From: JBDNJM01 sp041687755
GTDB lineage: Bacteria; Planctomycetota; UBA1135; GCA-002686595
Assembly (NCBI GenBank): GCA_041687755.1
Contig: JBDNJM010000048.1
Location: 1-64,000, forward strand
Reading direction: 5' to 3'
Length of the DNA: 64,000 bases
Shown here: in pieces, positions 7,277-15,742 of the stretch
How the letters are laid out: every line of letters begins with the position of its first letter
Numbering within the stretch: the stretch's first letter is position 1
Translations under genes and position numbers: made by a program
Notes under the pieces: generated by a model
What the model saw: the letters and a program-made list of their open reading frames with translations, nothing else
Database searches by the model: none
Told to the model about the DNA's origin: nothing

Positions 7277-8470
7277 TCAATCGCGGAAGGCCTCTCGATC
7301 GAGGCTCGGCTCGTGGCGTGCGGCGGTCCCGAGCGCCAGGCCCACGGCCGCGAATGTCGCCATGAGCGACGAGCCCCCCGTCGAGAGCAGCGGCAGCGGC
7401 AGCCCGGTCATCGGCACCAGACCCAGGTTGACGCCGGCGTTGATGAAGAAGTGGGCAGCGAAGTACAGCCCCACGCCGGCCACCACGAAGCGCGCGAAGC
7501 GGTCGCGAATCTCGGCCCCCAGGCGCAGCAGCAGCAGGATCAGCCCGACGTAGATCGCTACAAAGGCCGACACGCCGTAGAACCCGCCCTCCTCGGCCAC
7601 GACGCAGAAGATCGAGTCGCTCTCGCGCTCGGGCAGGTGCGCGGCGCGGGTGGCGACGCCCTGCCCCAACCCCGTCCCGTGCAGGCCGCCATTGCCGATC
7701 GAGACGCGCGACATGTACACGTGAAAAGACGGCCCATTGCGCTCTCGAACCAGTTCGTCGGCGGGATAGGTGTCGACCCAGGTGTGGATGCGGCGCAGCT
7801 GGTAGTCCTGGACAAGCTCGAAGCGGTAGGCCGAATAGCCGGCCGCTAGGCCGCACAGGAGCAGCCCGCCCATCACGCGACCGCTCGCGCCCGCCATGTA
7901 AAACAGCCCCACCGTGATCGGGACGATGGTCAGCGCCGTCCCCAGGTCCGGCTGGGCCGCCACGAGCAGCATCGGCACCAGCGCCACGGCCACCGGCGCC
8001 AGCCAGTCCGTGAAGCTGCGCAGCCGGTTGCGCCGCAGCAGCTTGGCCAGCGCGACGATCAGCGCGATCTTGGCGAACTCCGAGGGCTGCAGGTCGAACC
8101 CGATCGGCGTCGGAATCCAGCGCCGCGCGTTGTTGCGCTCCTCACCGATGATCGGCACGAGGATCAGCGCAATGATCGCGATCCCGTAGATCGTCCAGGC
8201 GTTGCGGCGCAGCCAGGAAGGCTTCATGAACAGCGCCGCGATCAACATCGGCGAAGCGACCGCGACCTTGAGCAGGTGCCCCTCGAACGAGACGTCCAGG
8301 TTGCCGTAGAGCGCGCCGACCTGATCCATCGAGCGGATCAGCAGCATTCCGATGCCCAGCAGCACGAGCGCCAGCAGCAGCACGTGCCAGCCGAAGCGTT
8401 CGAGCGGCAGCCCGCGCCGGCGTTTGGGCCCTGAGTCGAGCGCGCGGGTTCCCGGCATCGCTCCGGTCAT
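7277..8470 (-). CDS. rodA: RodA, SEDS peptidoglycan glycosyltransferase
   Basis: A 397-residue integral membrane protein of the SEDS family. It polymerises lipid II into glycan strands during side-wall growth together with PBP2. About ten hydrophobic segments are visible. Conserved pieces include RRWIPTPIGFDLQPSEFAK, AAQPDLGTAL, GNGGLHGTGLGQG, ESDSIFCVVAEEGG and GLPLPLLSTGGSS. The chosen ATG at 8470 overlaps the stop of the PBP2 gene by ATGA, so the two are translationally coupled. A longer frame continues upstream through the PBP2 gene but is a shadow. It is the last gene of the mre/mrd operon and converges on the methyltransferase gene. Confidence 0.95.
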   Translation of the reverse strand: MTGAMPGTRALDSGPKRRRGLPLERFGWHVLLLALVLLGIGMLLIRSMDQVGALYGNLDVSFEGHLLKVAVASPMLIAALFMKPSWLRRNAWTIYGIAIIALILVPIIGEERNNARRWIPTPIGFDLQPSEFAKIALIVALAKLLRRNRLRSFTDWLAPVAVALVPMLLVAAQPDLGTALTIVPITVGLFYMAGASGRVMGGLLLCGLAAGYSAYRFELVQDYQLRRIHTWVDTYPADELVRERNGPSFHVYMSRVSIGNGGLHGTGLGQGVATRAAHLPERESDSIFCVVAEEGGFYGVSAFVAIYVGLILLLLRLGAEIRDRFARFVVAGVGLYFAAHFFINAGVNLGLVPMTGLPLPLLSTGGSSLMATFAAVGLALGTAARHEPSLDREAFRD

Positions 8471-11400
8471 CGTGAGGCCTCCACGCCGCGATTGGCGAGC
8501 CAAATCCTCACGAGGTCGTGCTTCAGGAGTTGCTCCATGATCGGCACTGAGGTGTGGCTCGAGGTCGCCATCGTGTCGTGCACGAACACACAGAAGACGA
8601 TCTCGGGGTCCCGCGCGGGCAGCCAGCCACCGATCCAGGTGTGCTTGCGCACGACGCCGCTGCCGCCGGTCAGGTCGGCGCTGCCGGTCTTGGCGGCGAT
8701 CTCGTAGCCAGTGGCCCGCTTGGATAGCTGCGTGCCGGAGCCCTCGGTGAGGTCGTTGGTGACGCCCAACATCGCCGTCCGCACCGTCGCGAGCGCCCAG
8801 TCCGGGTAGGGCACCGGCACCGGATCCGGCTGGGGCAGGAGCTGGCCGTTGATCGAGTCGATCAGGCGCACAGCCGGCAGCTCGCCGGTCGCCAGGGTCG
8901 CCATGGCACGGGCCACCTGCATCGGCGTGCCCTGCACGATCTGCAGCCCGTTCGCCGCGAGCCGCCGCTGCCGCCCGGTGTCCATCTCGCGGCTGAGCAC
9001 CATGATCTCGATGTCCGCTTCGGACAGGCCTCGGCGGCCCTCGATCGACGCGATGCCGGTCGGCTGGCCGTACCCGAAGGCGGTGCCGACCTCGTACAGG
9101 TCGTCGATCGTCATCAGGTCGGCCACGGCGGCGAAGTAGGTATTGCAGCTGACGCGGATGGCGCGCGCGAGGTCGACCTCCCCATGACCCGAGCGGGACC
9201 AGCAGCGCACCCCGCCGCACGAGGGCCGGCCGTCGCGCAGCTCCGAGCCGCAGTTGTAGGTAAAACGGTCCGAGTAGACCACCGGGTCGAGCCGCGACAG
9301 CGCCTGCACCGCCACGAGCGGCTTGAACACCGAGCCCACCGGCTGGAACGTGGGCGCGCGCAGGGTTCGGTCGATCACGTTCCCCCGCTGCCCCTCCACG
9401 CCCTCCGGCAGCTCGACGTTGATGTCCGGCGCGCTCGCCGCCGCCAGCACCCGGCCGTCGGGCGTCATCAGGACGATCGCGCCGACGGGGTTCGTAAACC
9501 ACTCCCGGTCCGAATCCGGGTCCTTCTCGGGGTAGGTCGGGTGATTGATCGTCTCCGAGGCGGCGAACTGCAGCAGCGGCTCCAGCGTCAGCTGCACGTC
9601 CCCACCGTCCTGAACCTCGCTCAGGAGCACCGAACGCGCCCCCTCGCCGTACACGTCCTCAAGCCCGAGCCGCTCGCGGTACCCGTTCGACCCGCGCAGC
9701 TCCACATCGCAGTAGCGCTCGATGCCGCTCACGCCCAACGACTCCCCGTCCAGCAGCAGGTCCTGCATCAGGCTGCCCAGCAGCCGGTTCTCGTCGCCGG
9801 TGCGCGACGGACTGCGCTGCAGCTCGCGCAGCAGCGCCGCCGCCTCGCGCTGGCGCTGGACCCAGGCCGCGTCGAGCGAGCCGACTGCACCCAGCAGCTC
9901 CGCCGCGAGGTATTTGTCCGTGTTGGCGAAGGGCACCGGCTCGCGCTCCGAACCGCTGCGGATCCGGAACCCCGGGAAGTGGTCCGGCTCGAGCGTGATC
10001 CGGTAGACCACCTTGACGTAGTCGGGATCCCGGTGGAGGGCCACCGAGCGGCTGCCGTGGTCGCGCAGCAGGTGCCGGGCGCGCTCCGCGATGCGGTCGA
10101 GACGATCCTCTGCGAACGTCAGCCGACCGTCCTCGTCGCCGGCCGCCAGGGCGTCGAGCGCCTCGCGCAGCGCGCGCTGCAGGCGCACCTCCCAGGAGTC
10201 GAGCAGGCCCACCCCCAGCCGACGAATCCGATCGCGTCCGGCGGCCGCGGGGCTGTCCCATTCAGCGGCCCAGACCTCGGCCAAGCGCCCCTTGTAGCGC
10301 GCGGACCAGGTGCGCTCCGAGACCTCCGCGATGAACTCGGCGGCGATGGAGGCCGCCCGCCCCGGCTCGAGCAGGCGCTCGTCGGTCAACAGCTCAAAAC
10401 CCTCCATGCGCTTCGAGTCCTCCACCAGCTGCGCGTCGAGGATCGGCAGCAGCGGCGGCCCCTCCGGCAGGAGCGCGCCATTGGCGAACAGCCCGGGCAG
10501 CGCGATCAAGAGCTGCGGCGGACTCAGCCGCCGCCAGTCCACCGGCTCCCCGTCCAGCGCGAGCTGCAGCTCGAGGCCCCCGCCGTGCAGGCTGCCTAGC
10601 ATCGACAGGATAAAGTGCGCGTCCACCTGGGAGGCCTCGGTCAGCTGCACCTCGGCCAGGACTCGTGGAAGGGCGTACCCCTCGCGCCAGCTGCGCAGCC
10701 AGTTGAAGCGCGCCTGCGCCGCCCAGTCGGCGAGCCGCGCAGCGTCCCACCGCATCTGCCGCGACATCCAGTCGAGATCCAGCCGCGACAGCAGCAGCCG
10801 ATCGTCGAGCCGGCCCGCGGCGAAGCCCGCGACGTCGCGGAACAGCCGGCTCGCCGCCGCGTTCTCGATCGCGCCGCGCCAGCGCTCCAGGTCGGCCAGG
10901 AACAGGTCCAGCGGCCGCGGCGCCGGCGACACAGGCTCGCCCGCCTGGTCCACCCGCTCGTCCACCAGCTCGTCCACCAGCTCGAGCCCCTCGGCCAGGG
11001 TGCCCAGCCGCTGCATGCTGCCGTCCCAGGTCTCCTCCAGCTCGACGGCGAGCTCCTCCACCCCGAGGCCGCGCCAGCCGGCCACGATCTCGAGGTAGCT
11101 GCGGCGCTCCGCCGTGCTGCGCTCCAGCTTCACGAGCCGGCCGTTCTCCGCCCGGCTCAGCCCCAGCAGGCGGCGCACGTAGAAGCGCAGATCCGAGGCC
11201 CGCAGCGGCCGCTGCTGCGCGTACGGCTCCTCTGTCTCCGGCTCGTAGAAGCTGCGCGTCTCGAGCTCCGCGCCGCGCGCGAACTCGTAGAGCCCCGCCG
11301 GCGACAGGCCCACGAGCTCGGTCCCCCAGCGCCGCATCCAAGAGCGCGCCTCCGCCAGGCCCACCGGCCGCATCTCCAGCGCGGTTCGGGCGTGTGCGAT

Positions 11401-11664
11401 CTGCCCCAGAGGATGCTCCCGGCGGAAGTCCCTGTAGCACAGCTCCAGCCCGTAGACGCGCGCGTCGCGCACCAGCGCGTCCCCGTGGGCGTCGCGGATC
11501 GCGCCGCGCACGTAGGGCATGACCTCGCCCGAGTGCTGCAGCTTGCGCGCCTGCTCGCTCCAGACGTCGTGCTCGACAACCTGGATCTGCCACAGGCGCA
11601 GCAGCACCAGCGCCGTGCCCAGCAGCACGGCCAGAACTAGAGGGAGGCTGCGGCGTCCACCCAC
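8467..11664 (-). CDS. mrdA: Penicillin-binding protein 2 (MrdA), greatly enlarged
   Basis: A transpeptidase that crosslinks peptidoglycan in the elongasome. The start is taken as the GTG at 11664: it follows a strong ribosome site (GGGAGGGA), overlaps the end of mreD by 28 bp and places the membrane anchor at residues 6-27. The catalytic motifs are near the C-terminus: SVFK with Ser 778 and Lys 781, SCN at 839-841 and KTGS from 992. Normal PBP2 has about 620 residues with the active Ser near 330, so roughly 450 extra residues sit between the anchor and the transpeptidase domain. This extra part is rich in Leu, Arg, Glu and Trp, appears soluble and helical, and has no family I recognise. Confidence 0.9.
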   Translation of the reverse strand: MGGRRSLPLVLAVLLGTALVLLRLWQIQVVEHDVWSEQARKLQHSGEVMPYVRGAIRDAHGDALVRDARVYGLELCYRDFRREHPLGQIAHARTALEMRPVGLAEARSWMRRWGTELVGLSPAGLYEFARGAELETRSFYEPETEEPYAQQRPLRASDLRFYVRRLLGLSRAENGRLVKLERSTAERRSYLEIVAGWRGLGVEELAVELEETWDGSMQRLGTLAEGLELVDELVDERVDQAGEPVSPAPRPLDLFLADLERWRGAIENAAASRLFRDVAGFAAGRLDDRLLLSRLDLDWMSRQMRWDAARLADWAAQARFNWLRSWREGYALPRVLAEVQLTEASQVDAHFILSMLGSLHGGGLELQLALDGEPVDWRRLSPPQLLIALPGLFANGALLPEGPPLLPILDAQLVEDSKRMEGFELLTDERLLEPGRAASIAAEFIAEVSERTWSARYKGRLAEVWAAEWDSPAAAGRDRIRRLGVGLLDSWEVRLQRALREALDALAAGDEDGRLTFAEDRLDRIAERARHLLRDHGSRSVALHRDPDYVKVVYRITLEPDHFPGFRIRSGSEREPVPFANTDKYLAAELLGAVGSLDAAWVQRQREAAALLRELQRSPSRTGDENRLLGSLMQDLLLDGESLGVSGIERYCDVELRGSNGYRERLGLEDVYGEGARSVLLSEVQDGGDVQLTLEPLLQFAASETINHPTYPEKDPDSDREWFTNPVGAIVLMTPDGRVLAAASAPDINVELPEGVEGQRGNVIDRTLRAPTFQPVGSVFKPLVAVQALSRLDPVVYSDRFTYNCGSELRDGRPSCGGVRCWSRSGHGEVDLARAIRVSCNTYFAAVADLMTIDDLYEVGTAFGYGQPTGIASIEGRRGLSEADIEIMVLSREMDTGRQRRLAANGLQIVQGTPMQVARAMATLATGELPAVRLIDSINGQLLPQPDPVPVPYPDWALATVRTAMLGVTNDLTEGSGTQLSKRATGYEIAAKTGSADLTGGSGVVRKHTWIGGWLPARDPEIVFCVFVHDTMATSSHTSVPIMEQLLKHDLVRIWLANRGVEASR

Positions 11665-12194
11665 GGCTCCCTCCCGCCTCGGCGTTTCGGATACAGCGTC
11701 CCCAGTCCCGGTAGGCGCGGCAGCAGTCCGCCCAACACGGCCGCCACAAGCCCCGTCCCGAGCGCGACCGGCAGCACCTCCACGAAGCCCCAGTCCGCCG
11801 CGGAGACGCGCGAGCCCGAGCGCACCTCGTGCACCACCGGCAACCACAGCGCGAGCCCGGCGCCCGCCACGGCCGCCAGCACCGAGCGCGTCGCCACGCC
11901 CTCCACGTCCACGTTGCGGCGCAGTAGAGCCTCCAGCTCCACCGCCGCGAGGTACGCCGCCGCGACGGCGACCGCAGGGTCCGCGCTCATCCCGCTGCGC
12001 ACCGCAGCGAGCAGCAGCGCCGCCCGCCGGGCCCGCGCGCGATTCATGCGCGCGGCCAGGGCCAGCAGCAGCGCCAGCCCGAGCTCCGGCGCGACAGGCT
12101 GCCCCGCGCCCGACTCGGCTAACAGCCCCTCGAGCCCGAACAGCCAAATGGACCACAGCACCAGGCAGACCCAACCAAGACCTGAGGCCTTCAC
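11637..12194 (-). CDS. mreD: MreD-like rod-shape membrane protein
   Basis: A 185-residue hydrophobic protein. The GTG start at 12194 overlaps the mreC stop by GTGA, and the end overlaps the mrdA start. Several membrane segments are present (for example LGWVCLVLWSIWLFGLEGL near the N-terminus and VLPVALGTGLVAAVLGGLL near the end). MreD sequences are poorly conserved, so the call rests mainly on size, hydrophobicity and the position between mreC and mrdA. It would sit in the inner membrane as part of the elongation complex. Arg-rich loops between the segments and a short charged tail fit a multi-pass topology. Confidence 0.75.
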   Translation of the reverse strand: MKASGLGWVCLVLWSIWLFGLEGLLAESGAGQPVAPELGLALLLALAARMNRARARRAALLLAAVRSGMSADPAVAVAAAYLAAVELEALLRRNVDVEGVATRSVLAAVAGAGLALWLPVVHEVRSGSRVSAADWGFVEVLPVALGTGLVAAVLGGLLPRLPGLGTLYPKRRGGREPWVDAAASL

Positions 12195-13672
12195 GGTCGC
12201 TCCTCCGGATCCAACGGGTCCGGCGCAAGGCGGTGCGGCATGCGCAACCACACCTCTCTGCTGTCGGCGAAGGCATCCACGCTCTTCGCAAGCGGGAACT
12301 CGAACGTCCCGTCGCCCGAGCGCCCGGTAGGAATCCAGGCCTCGCCGATCCACAGGCCCGCCGGCAGCCCCGGCTGACCCGAACCGGTGAACAGCGCCAC
12401 GCGCAGCTCCGTTGCCCCGCCAACGGCCTCGAGCGGCACGACGGCCCGCCAGCGCATGCGCACCGCGCCCGTTTCCCGATCGCGCCCCAGCGACACCAGC
12501 CTCCCGAGCACCCGCGGCGGCAGCTCTGGATGATCGAGCAACAGCCCCGCAGCGCTCACGACCAGGCCGGGATCCCCCAGTCCGGAGACCTTCGACGACG
12601 CCGGCCCTACCGATTCCAGGCGCCCCACGAGCCGCGCTCCGCGCACGCAGGCCGCGCCCGGCTTGAGACCACTCGTCGCGCCTACGTCCACAACCAAAGT
12701 CTCCCGCCAGGGCGACGGATCGCCCGGCGTGTACGCCAAGGCCCGCACCCAGGAGCGCTCGAGCAGCGGGTGCTCCGGCGCCGGCGGCACGCTGCTCTGC
12801 CCGCCGTCGTCCGGCGCGAGGATCACGACGTGGAACAAGCCCTCCAGGAAGTCGAGCACCGGGTCGACGCGCCACTGCTCGTCGCGCATGCCGGCCTCGA
12901 TGCTCCCCAATCGATAGCCGTCGGCCAGGGCCCCGAAGCGATCACCGGAGATGTCCAGCTCGCGCACCACGACTTCGCCGCCGAGAGGCCGATCCACGAA
13001 CCAGCCCGTGCGCCGAGCGGGGTTGTGCGCGGCCAGCCACGTCCGTCGGTCGCGCCGCGAGGCCGCGCCCGATTCGACGGCGAGTCCGCCCACCACCAGC
13101 GGGATGCGATCCTGGGGCCGTCCGAGCACCAGCACCTTCGGCGGGGGCAGCACCTCGGCCCCCACGAAGGTCTCCGCCCCCGTAATCAGCTCCACGAGCA
13201 CCCTCGGCGGGTCCGAGCTCGTGTCGATCGCCTGGATGCGCCCGACGTAGGCGTCGCGTTGCACCACCGGCAAACCGACCTCAAGTCCCTCGTACACCCA
13301 GGGCTCCAGCACCAGCACGTCGCGGTCCTTGGTCGGTCGCGCCACCACCGCCGCGGGGATCCGTCGCCGCCCCTCCAACAGGTGCAGCTGCTCGGGCAGG
13401 GCCGAGGCGTACAGCTCCGTGAGGAAGCGTTCCGACAGCTCGCGCTGGGCCATGCCGACCGCCACCGCCTCCGACTCTGTGACATCCCCGGCCGAGACCT
13501 TCGAGCTCCAGGCCGACAGGGGCCAGGTGATCTTCGCGAGCGCGCTGAACGGCGCGGTCAAGACACCCAGCCCGCGCTCGACCGCTCCGACGGGCCGCAG
13601 GGACAGCAGCACGCAACCCAGGAGCAGAGCGGCCGTCAGCACGCTGGATCCGATGCGCTGGCGCCCGCTCAT
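12191..13672 (-). CDS. mreC: MreC-like rod-shape-determining protein, long form
   Basis: A 493-residue protein with one N-terminal membrane anchor (residues about 9-26), then a helical part and beta-rich repeats, as in MreC, the periplasmic scaffold that activates PBP2-RodA. The family part is seen in VVARPTKDRDVLVLE, GLEVGLPVVQRDAYVGRIQAID and PRVLVELITG (residues about 105-170). Typical MreC has 280-350 residues; here the C-terminal half adds about 150 residues with repeated G-x-V/L-x-G patterns, such as GLKPGAACVRGARLVGRLESV, that may be a second copy of the beta domain. mreB ends 110 bp upstream and mreD overlaps by four bases. Confidence 0.85.
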   Translation of the reverse strand: MSGRQRIGSSVLTAALLLGCVLLSLRPVGAVERGLGVLTAPFSALAKITWPLSAWSSKVSAGDVTESEAVAVGMAQRELSERFLTELYASALPEQLHLLEGRRRIPAAVVARPTKDRDVLVLEPWVYEGLEVGLPVVQRDAYVGRIQAIDTSSDPPRVLVELITGAETFVGAEVLPPPKVLVLGRPQDRIPLVVGGLAVESGAASRRDRRTWLAAHNPARRTGWFVDRPLGGEVVVRELDISGDRFGALADGYRLGSIEAGMRDEQWRVDPVLDFLEGLFHVVILAPDDGGQSSVPPAPEHPLLERSWVRALAYTPGDPSPWRETLVVDVGATSGLKPGAACVRGARLVGRLESVGPASSKVSGLGDPGLVVSAAGLLLDHPELPPRVLGRLVSLGRDRETGAVRMRWRAVVPLEAVGGATELRVALFTGSGQPGLPAGLWIGEAWIPTGRSGDGTFEFPLAKSVDAFADSREVWLRMPHRLAPDPLDPEERP

Positions 13673-13782
13673 GCGTCAGCGCGCTCGCCGCTGCAGTGCG
13701 ATCCGATTCGGCAGCGCGGGCAACCTGCCGCGCGCCCGCGACCGAACGCGCGGCGGAGCGCCGCCGTCGGCCGTCCACCGGA

Positions 13783-14847
13783 TCAATGCTCCTCGTCGCT
13801 GAACAGCACGCCGGAGTACACGTCGAGGTCCTCGAGGAAGATCCCCGTGCCACGACTCACGGCGGTCAATGGCTCGTCGCCGATCTTGGTCATAATGCCG
13901 AGCCGTTCGGTGATCGCCTTGTCAATCCCGGTCAACAGCGCACCGCCGCCGACGATCGTCGCGCCGGAGTCCACCAGGTCGGCCGCAATCTCAGGCGGCG
14001 CTTCCTCGAGCACCTGCCGGATCGCTTCACATATCTGCGAGACGGGCTCGGAGAGCGCCTCGCGTATCTCGATCGAGTTGACCGTCGTGTGCCGCGGGAG
14101 GCCAGTGATCGCGTCGCGACCCTTGACCACCATCTCAAGCTCTTGATCCAGCTCGTAGGCCGAGCCGATCTTGTGCTTGATGCGCTCCGCCGTCTGGTCG
14201 CCGATCAGCAGGTTGTGGGCGCGGCGCAGGTGCGCGACGATCGCCTCGTCCATCTCGTCGCCCGCGATGCGTAGCGACGTCGCCACGACCGGCTCGGCCA
14301 GCGAGAGCACGGCGATCTCCGTGGTGCCTCCGCCAATGTCGACGATCATGCAGCCGGTCGGCTCGGTCACCGGCAGCGCGACGCCGATCGCGGCCGCGAT
14401 CGGCTCGTCCACCAGGTGCACGCGGCGCGCGCCGGCGCGCTCGGCGGACTGGATCACGGCGCGTCGTTCGACCGCGGTGATTCCGACGGGAACCGAGATC
14501 ACGACCCGCGGCTTCACCCAAGTACGCCCCCCGTGGACCTTTTGGATGAAGTACTTCAGCATCTTCTCCGTGATCTCGAAGTCCGCGATCACGCCGTCCC
14601 GCAGAGGCCGCACCGCCTCGAACTTGCCGGGTGTCTTGCCGAGCATGGCCTTCGCCGCGGCCCCCACGGCCATGCCGTTGTTAAGCACTTCGTTGGTGCC
14701 CTTGCGCACGGCCACGACGCTGGGCTCGTTGAGGATGATTCCACGGCCCTTCACCCACACCAGCGTGTTGGCCGTTCCCAGGTCGATCCCCATGTCGACC
14801 GAAAAGCGGCCGAGCAGCCACTCCAACGGTTTGAAGGCTTTTGACAT
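13783..14847 (-). CDS. mreB: MreB, actin-like cell-shape protein
   Basis: A 354-residue bacterial actin that forms membrane-bound filaments and directs side-wall synthesis. Nucleotide-binding motifs are intact: MGIDLGTANTLVWVKGRGI (phosphate 1, near residue 17), MIVDIGGGTTEIAVLSL (phosphate 2) and ATIVGGGALLTG (adenosine). An amphipathic N-terminus (SKAFKPLEWLLGRF) fits membrane attachment. The ATG at 14847 is used because this start matches family length; a longer frame upstream is low-complexity and not MreB-like. It is the first gene of the rod-shape operon, with about 500 bp of gene-free DNA ahead where the promoter must lie. Confidence 0.97.
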   Translation of the reverse strand: MSKAFKPLEWLLGRFSVDMGIDLGTANTLVWVKGRGIILNEPSVVAVRKGTNEVLNNGMAVGAAAKAMLGKTPGKFEAVRPLRDGVIADFEITEKMLKYFIQKVHGGRTWVKPRVVISVPVGITAVERRAVIQSAERAGARRVHLVDEPIAAAIGVALPVTEPTGCMIVDIGGGTTEIAVLSLAEPVVATSLRIAGDEMDEAIVAHLRRAHNLLIGDQTAERIKHKIGSAYELDQELEMVVKGRDAITGLPRHTTVNSIEIREALSEPVSQICEAIRQVLEEAPPEIAADLVDSGATIVGGGALLTGIDKAITERLGIMTKIGDEPLTAVSRGTGIFLEDLDVYSGVLFSDEEH

Positions 14848-15262
14848 CGAGCTTGTCTCGGGCGGCGCCCGGAGAAACCCCTGGCGGCGCGCGCGCCGGG
14901 CGGGGTGGGGACAGAAAAGGGGAACTCGCCGCCGCAGGCAGGCGTCGCGCGCCGGGCCCAGGCCTTTCCAGCGGCGTCGGGGCGACGGGGACGCTGTCAG
15001 TCTGGCGATTTCATCGAGGCCCGCGAACTGCTTGAGGACCTCCCTTGAGGTCCCCTCGGTCAGCCGGTCGAGCGGAAGCGCCCGGCGCACGTAAACGCGC
15101 CGAAGCAAGACGAAGTCTAGCGGTCCGCCGAGGGGGTTCCAAGCTGCGGGAATGAGCAGTCGTACACGTCTTGGGCGAATGGGTCCTGCGCTCCAACCCC
15201 GCCCGGACGCGAAGGGCTCGGCCCAACGCTCCGGCCGATCGGCTGCGAACCGAGCAATGCAA
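14848..15262. other. Gene-free region ahead of mreB
   Basis: No convincing gene on either strand. The minus strand from about 15120 down to 14848 must carry the mreB promoter and leader. No clear -35/-10 pair was recognised, and no conserved riboswitch pattern is apparent. Confidence 0.5.
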
Positions 15263-15293
15263 CAGACCCGTTCGAGCGAGTCGAACGGGTCTG
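15263..15293 (-). terminator. Strong hairpin, probable intrinsic terminator
   Basis: A perfect 13-bp stem (cagacccgttcga paired with tcgaacgggtctg) with a 5-nt loop. It lies 66 bp past the stop of the small membrane protein gene on the minus strand and is followed there by a moderately T-rich stretch (ttgcattgctc). It would separate that gene pair from the mreB operon. Confidence 0.7.
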
Positions 15294-15358
15294 CCCCCTG
15301 CCGTCTCCGACAGGTCGCCTTCCGCGCGGCGCGGAGGCGTGCTTCCAGGTCGCGTCTC

Positions 15359-15610
15359 CTAGAAGAAGATGCCCTTGTCGAAGGAGGTGCCGGCGTAGTA
15401 ATCCATCATTAACAACGCGGCCAGAAGCACGATCGTGGTGACGATGCCGACGGCGCCTTCGACGCCAATGCCGTCGTCTTCGGGCGCTTCGGCTGCGGCA
15501 CGTGCGGCCGGGGCCGCGCGACGGGAGCTCGTGGAGCGGGAGCTGCTGGAGGAACTGGCGGGGGTGCTGGCGCTGCTACGGGAGCGCGTGGAGCTGGAGC
15601 GACGTGCCAT
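15359..15610 (-). CDS. Small Ser/Arg-rich single-pass membrane protein, function unknown
   Basis: An 83-residue protein with an unusual make-up. The first 40 residues are almost only Ser, Arg, Ala, Thr and Pro. An acidic patch follows (EAPEDDGIG), then one hydrophobic segment (VGIVTTIVLLAALLMMDYYAG, about residues 53-73) and a short tail ending in GIFF. The basic N-terminus would face the cytoplasm and could touch nucleic acid or lipid head groups. It lies 132 bp downstream of a coiled-coil membrane protein on the same strand and ahead of a terminator hairpin, so the two probably form a unit. I do not recognise the family. Confidence 0.7.
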   Translation of the reverse strand: MARRSSSTRSRSSASTPASSSSSSRSTSSRRAAPAARAAAEAPEDDGIGVEGAVGIVTTIVLLAALLMMDYYAGTSFDKGIFF

Positions 15611-15742
15611 GGTTCAGATGCTTAGCTGGAGGTGCGTGCTGTTGGAGTGCGGAGTCGCCGCGCCCGAGGTGGACGGACCGAGGTCAGGCTCAGGCCCGGC
15701 CCCGGTACGCGGCCCCGGTACGCGGCAACGGTCCGATCGGCC

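Noticed and set aside
11519..14146. 875-codon plus-strand frame across mreB, mreC and mreD
   Set aside because: Overlaps three recognised genes; low-complexity Arg/Pro/Gln composition typical of antisense frames in GC-rich DNA.
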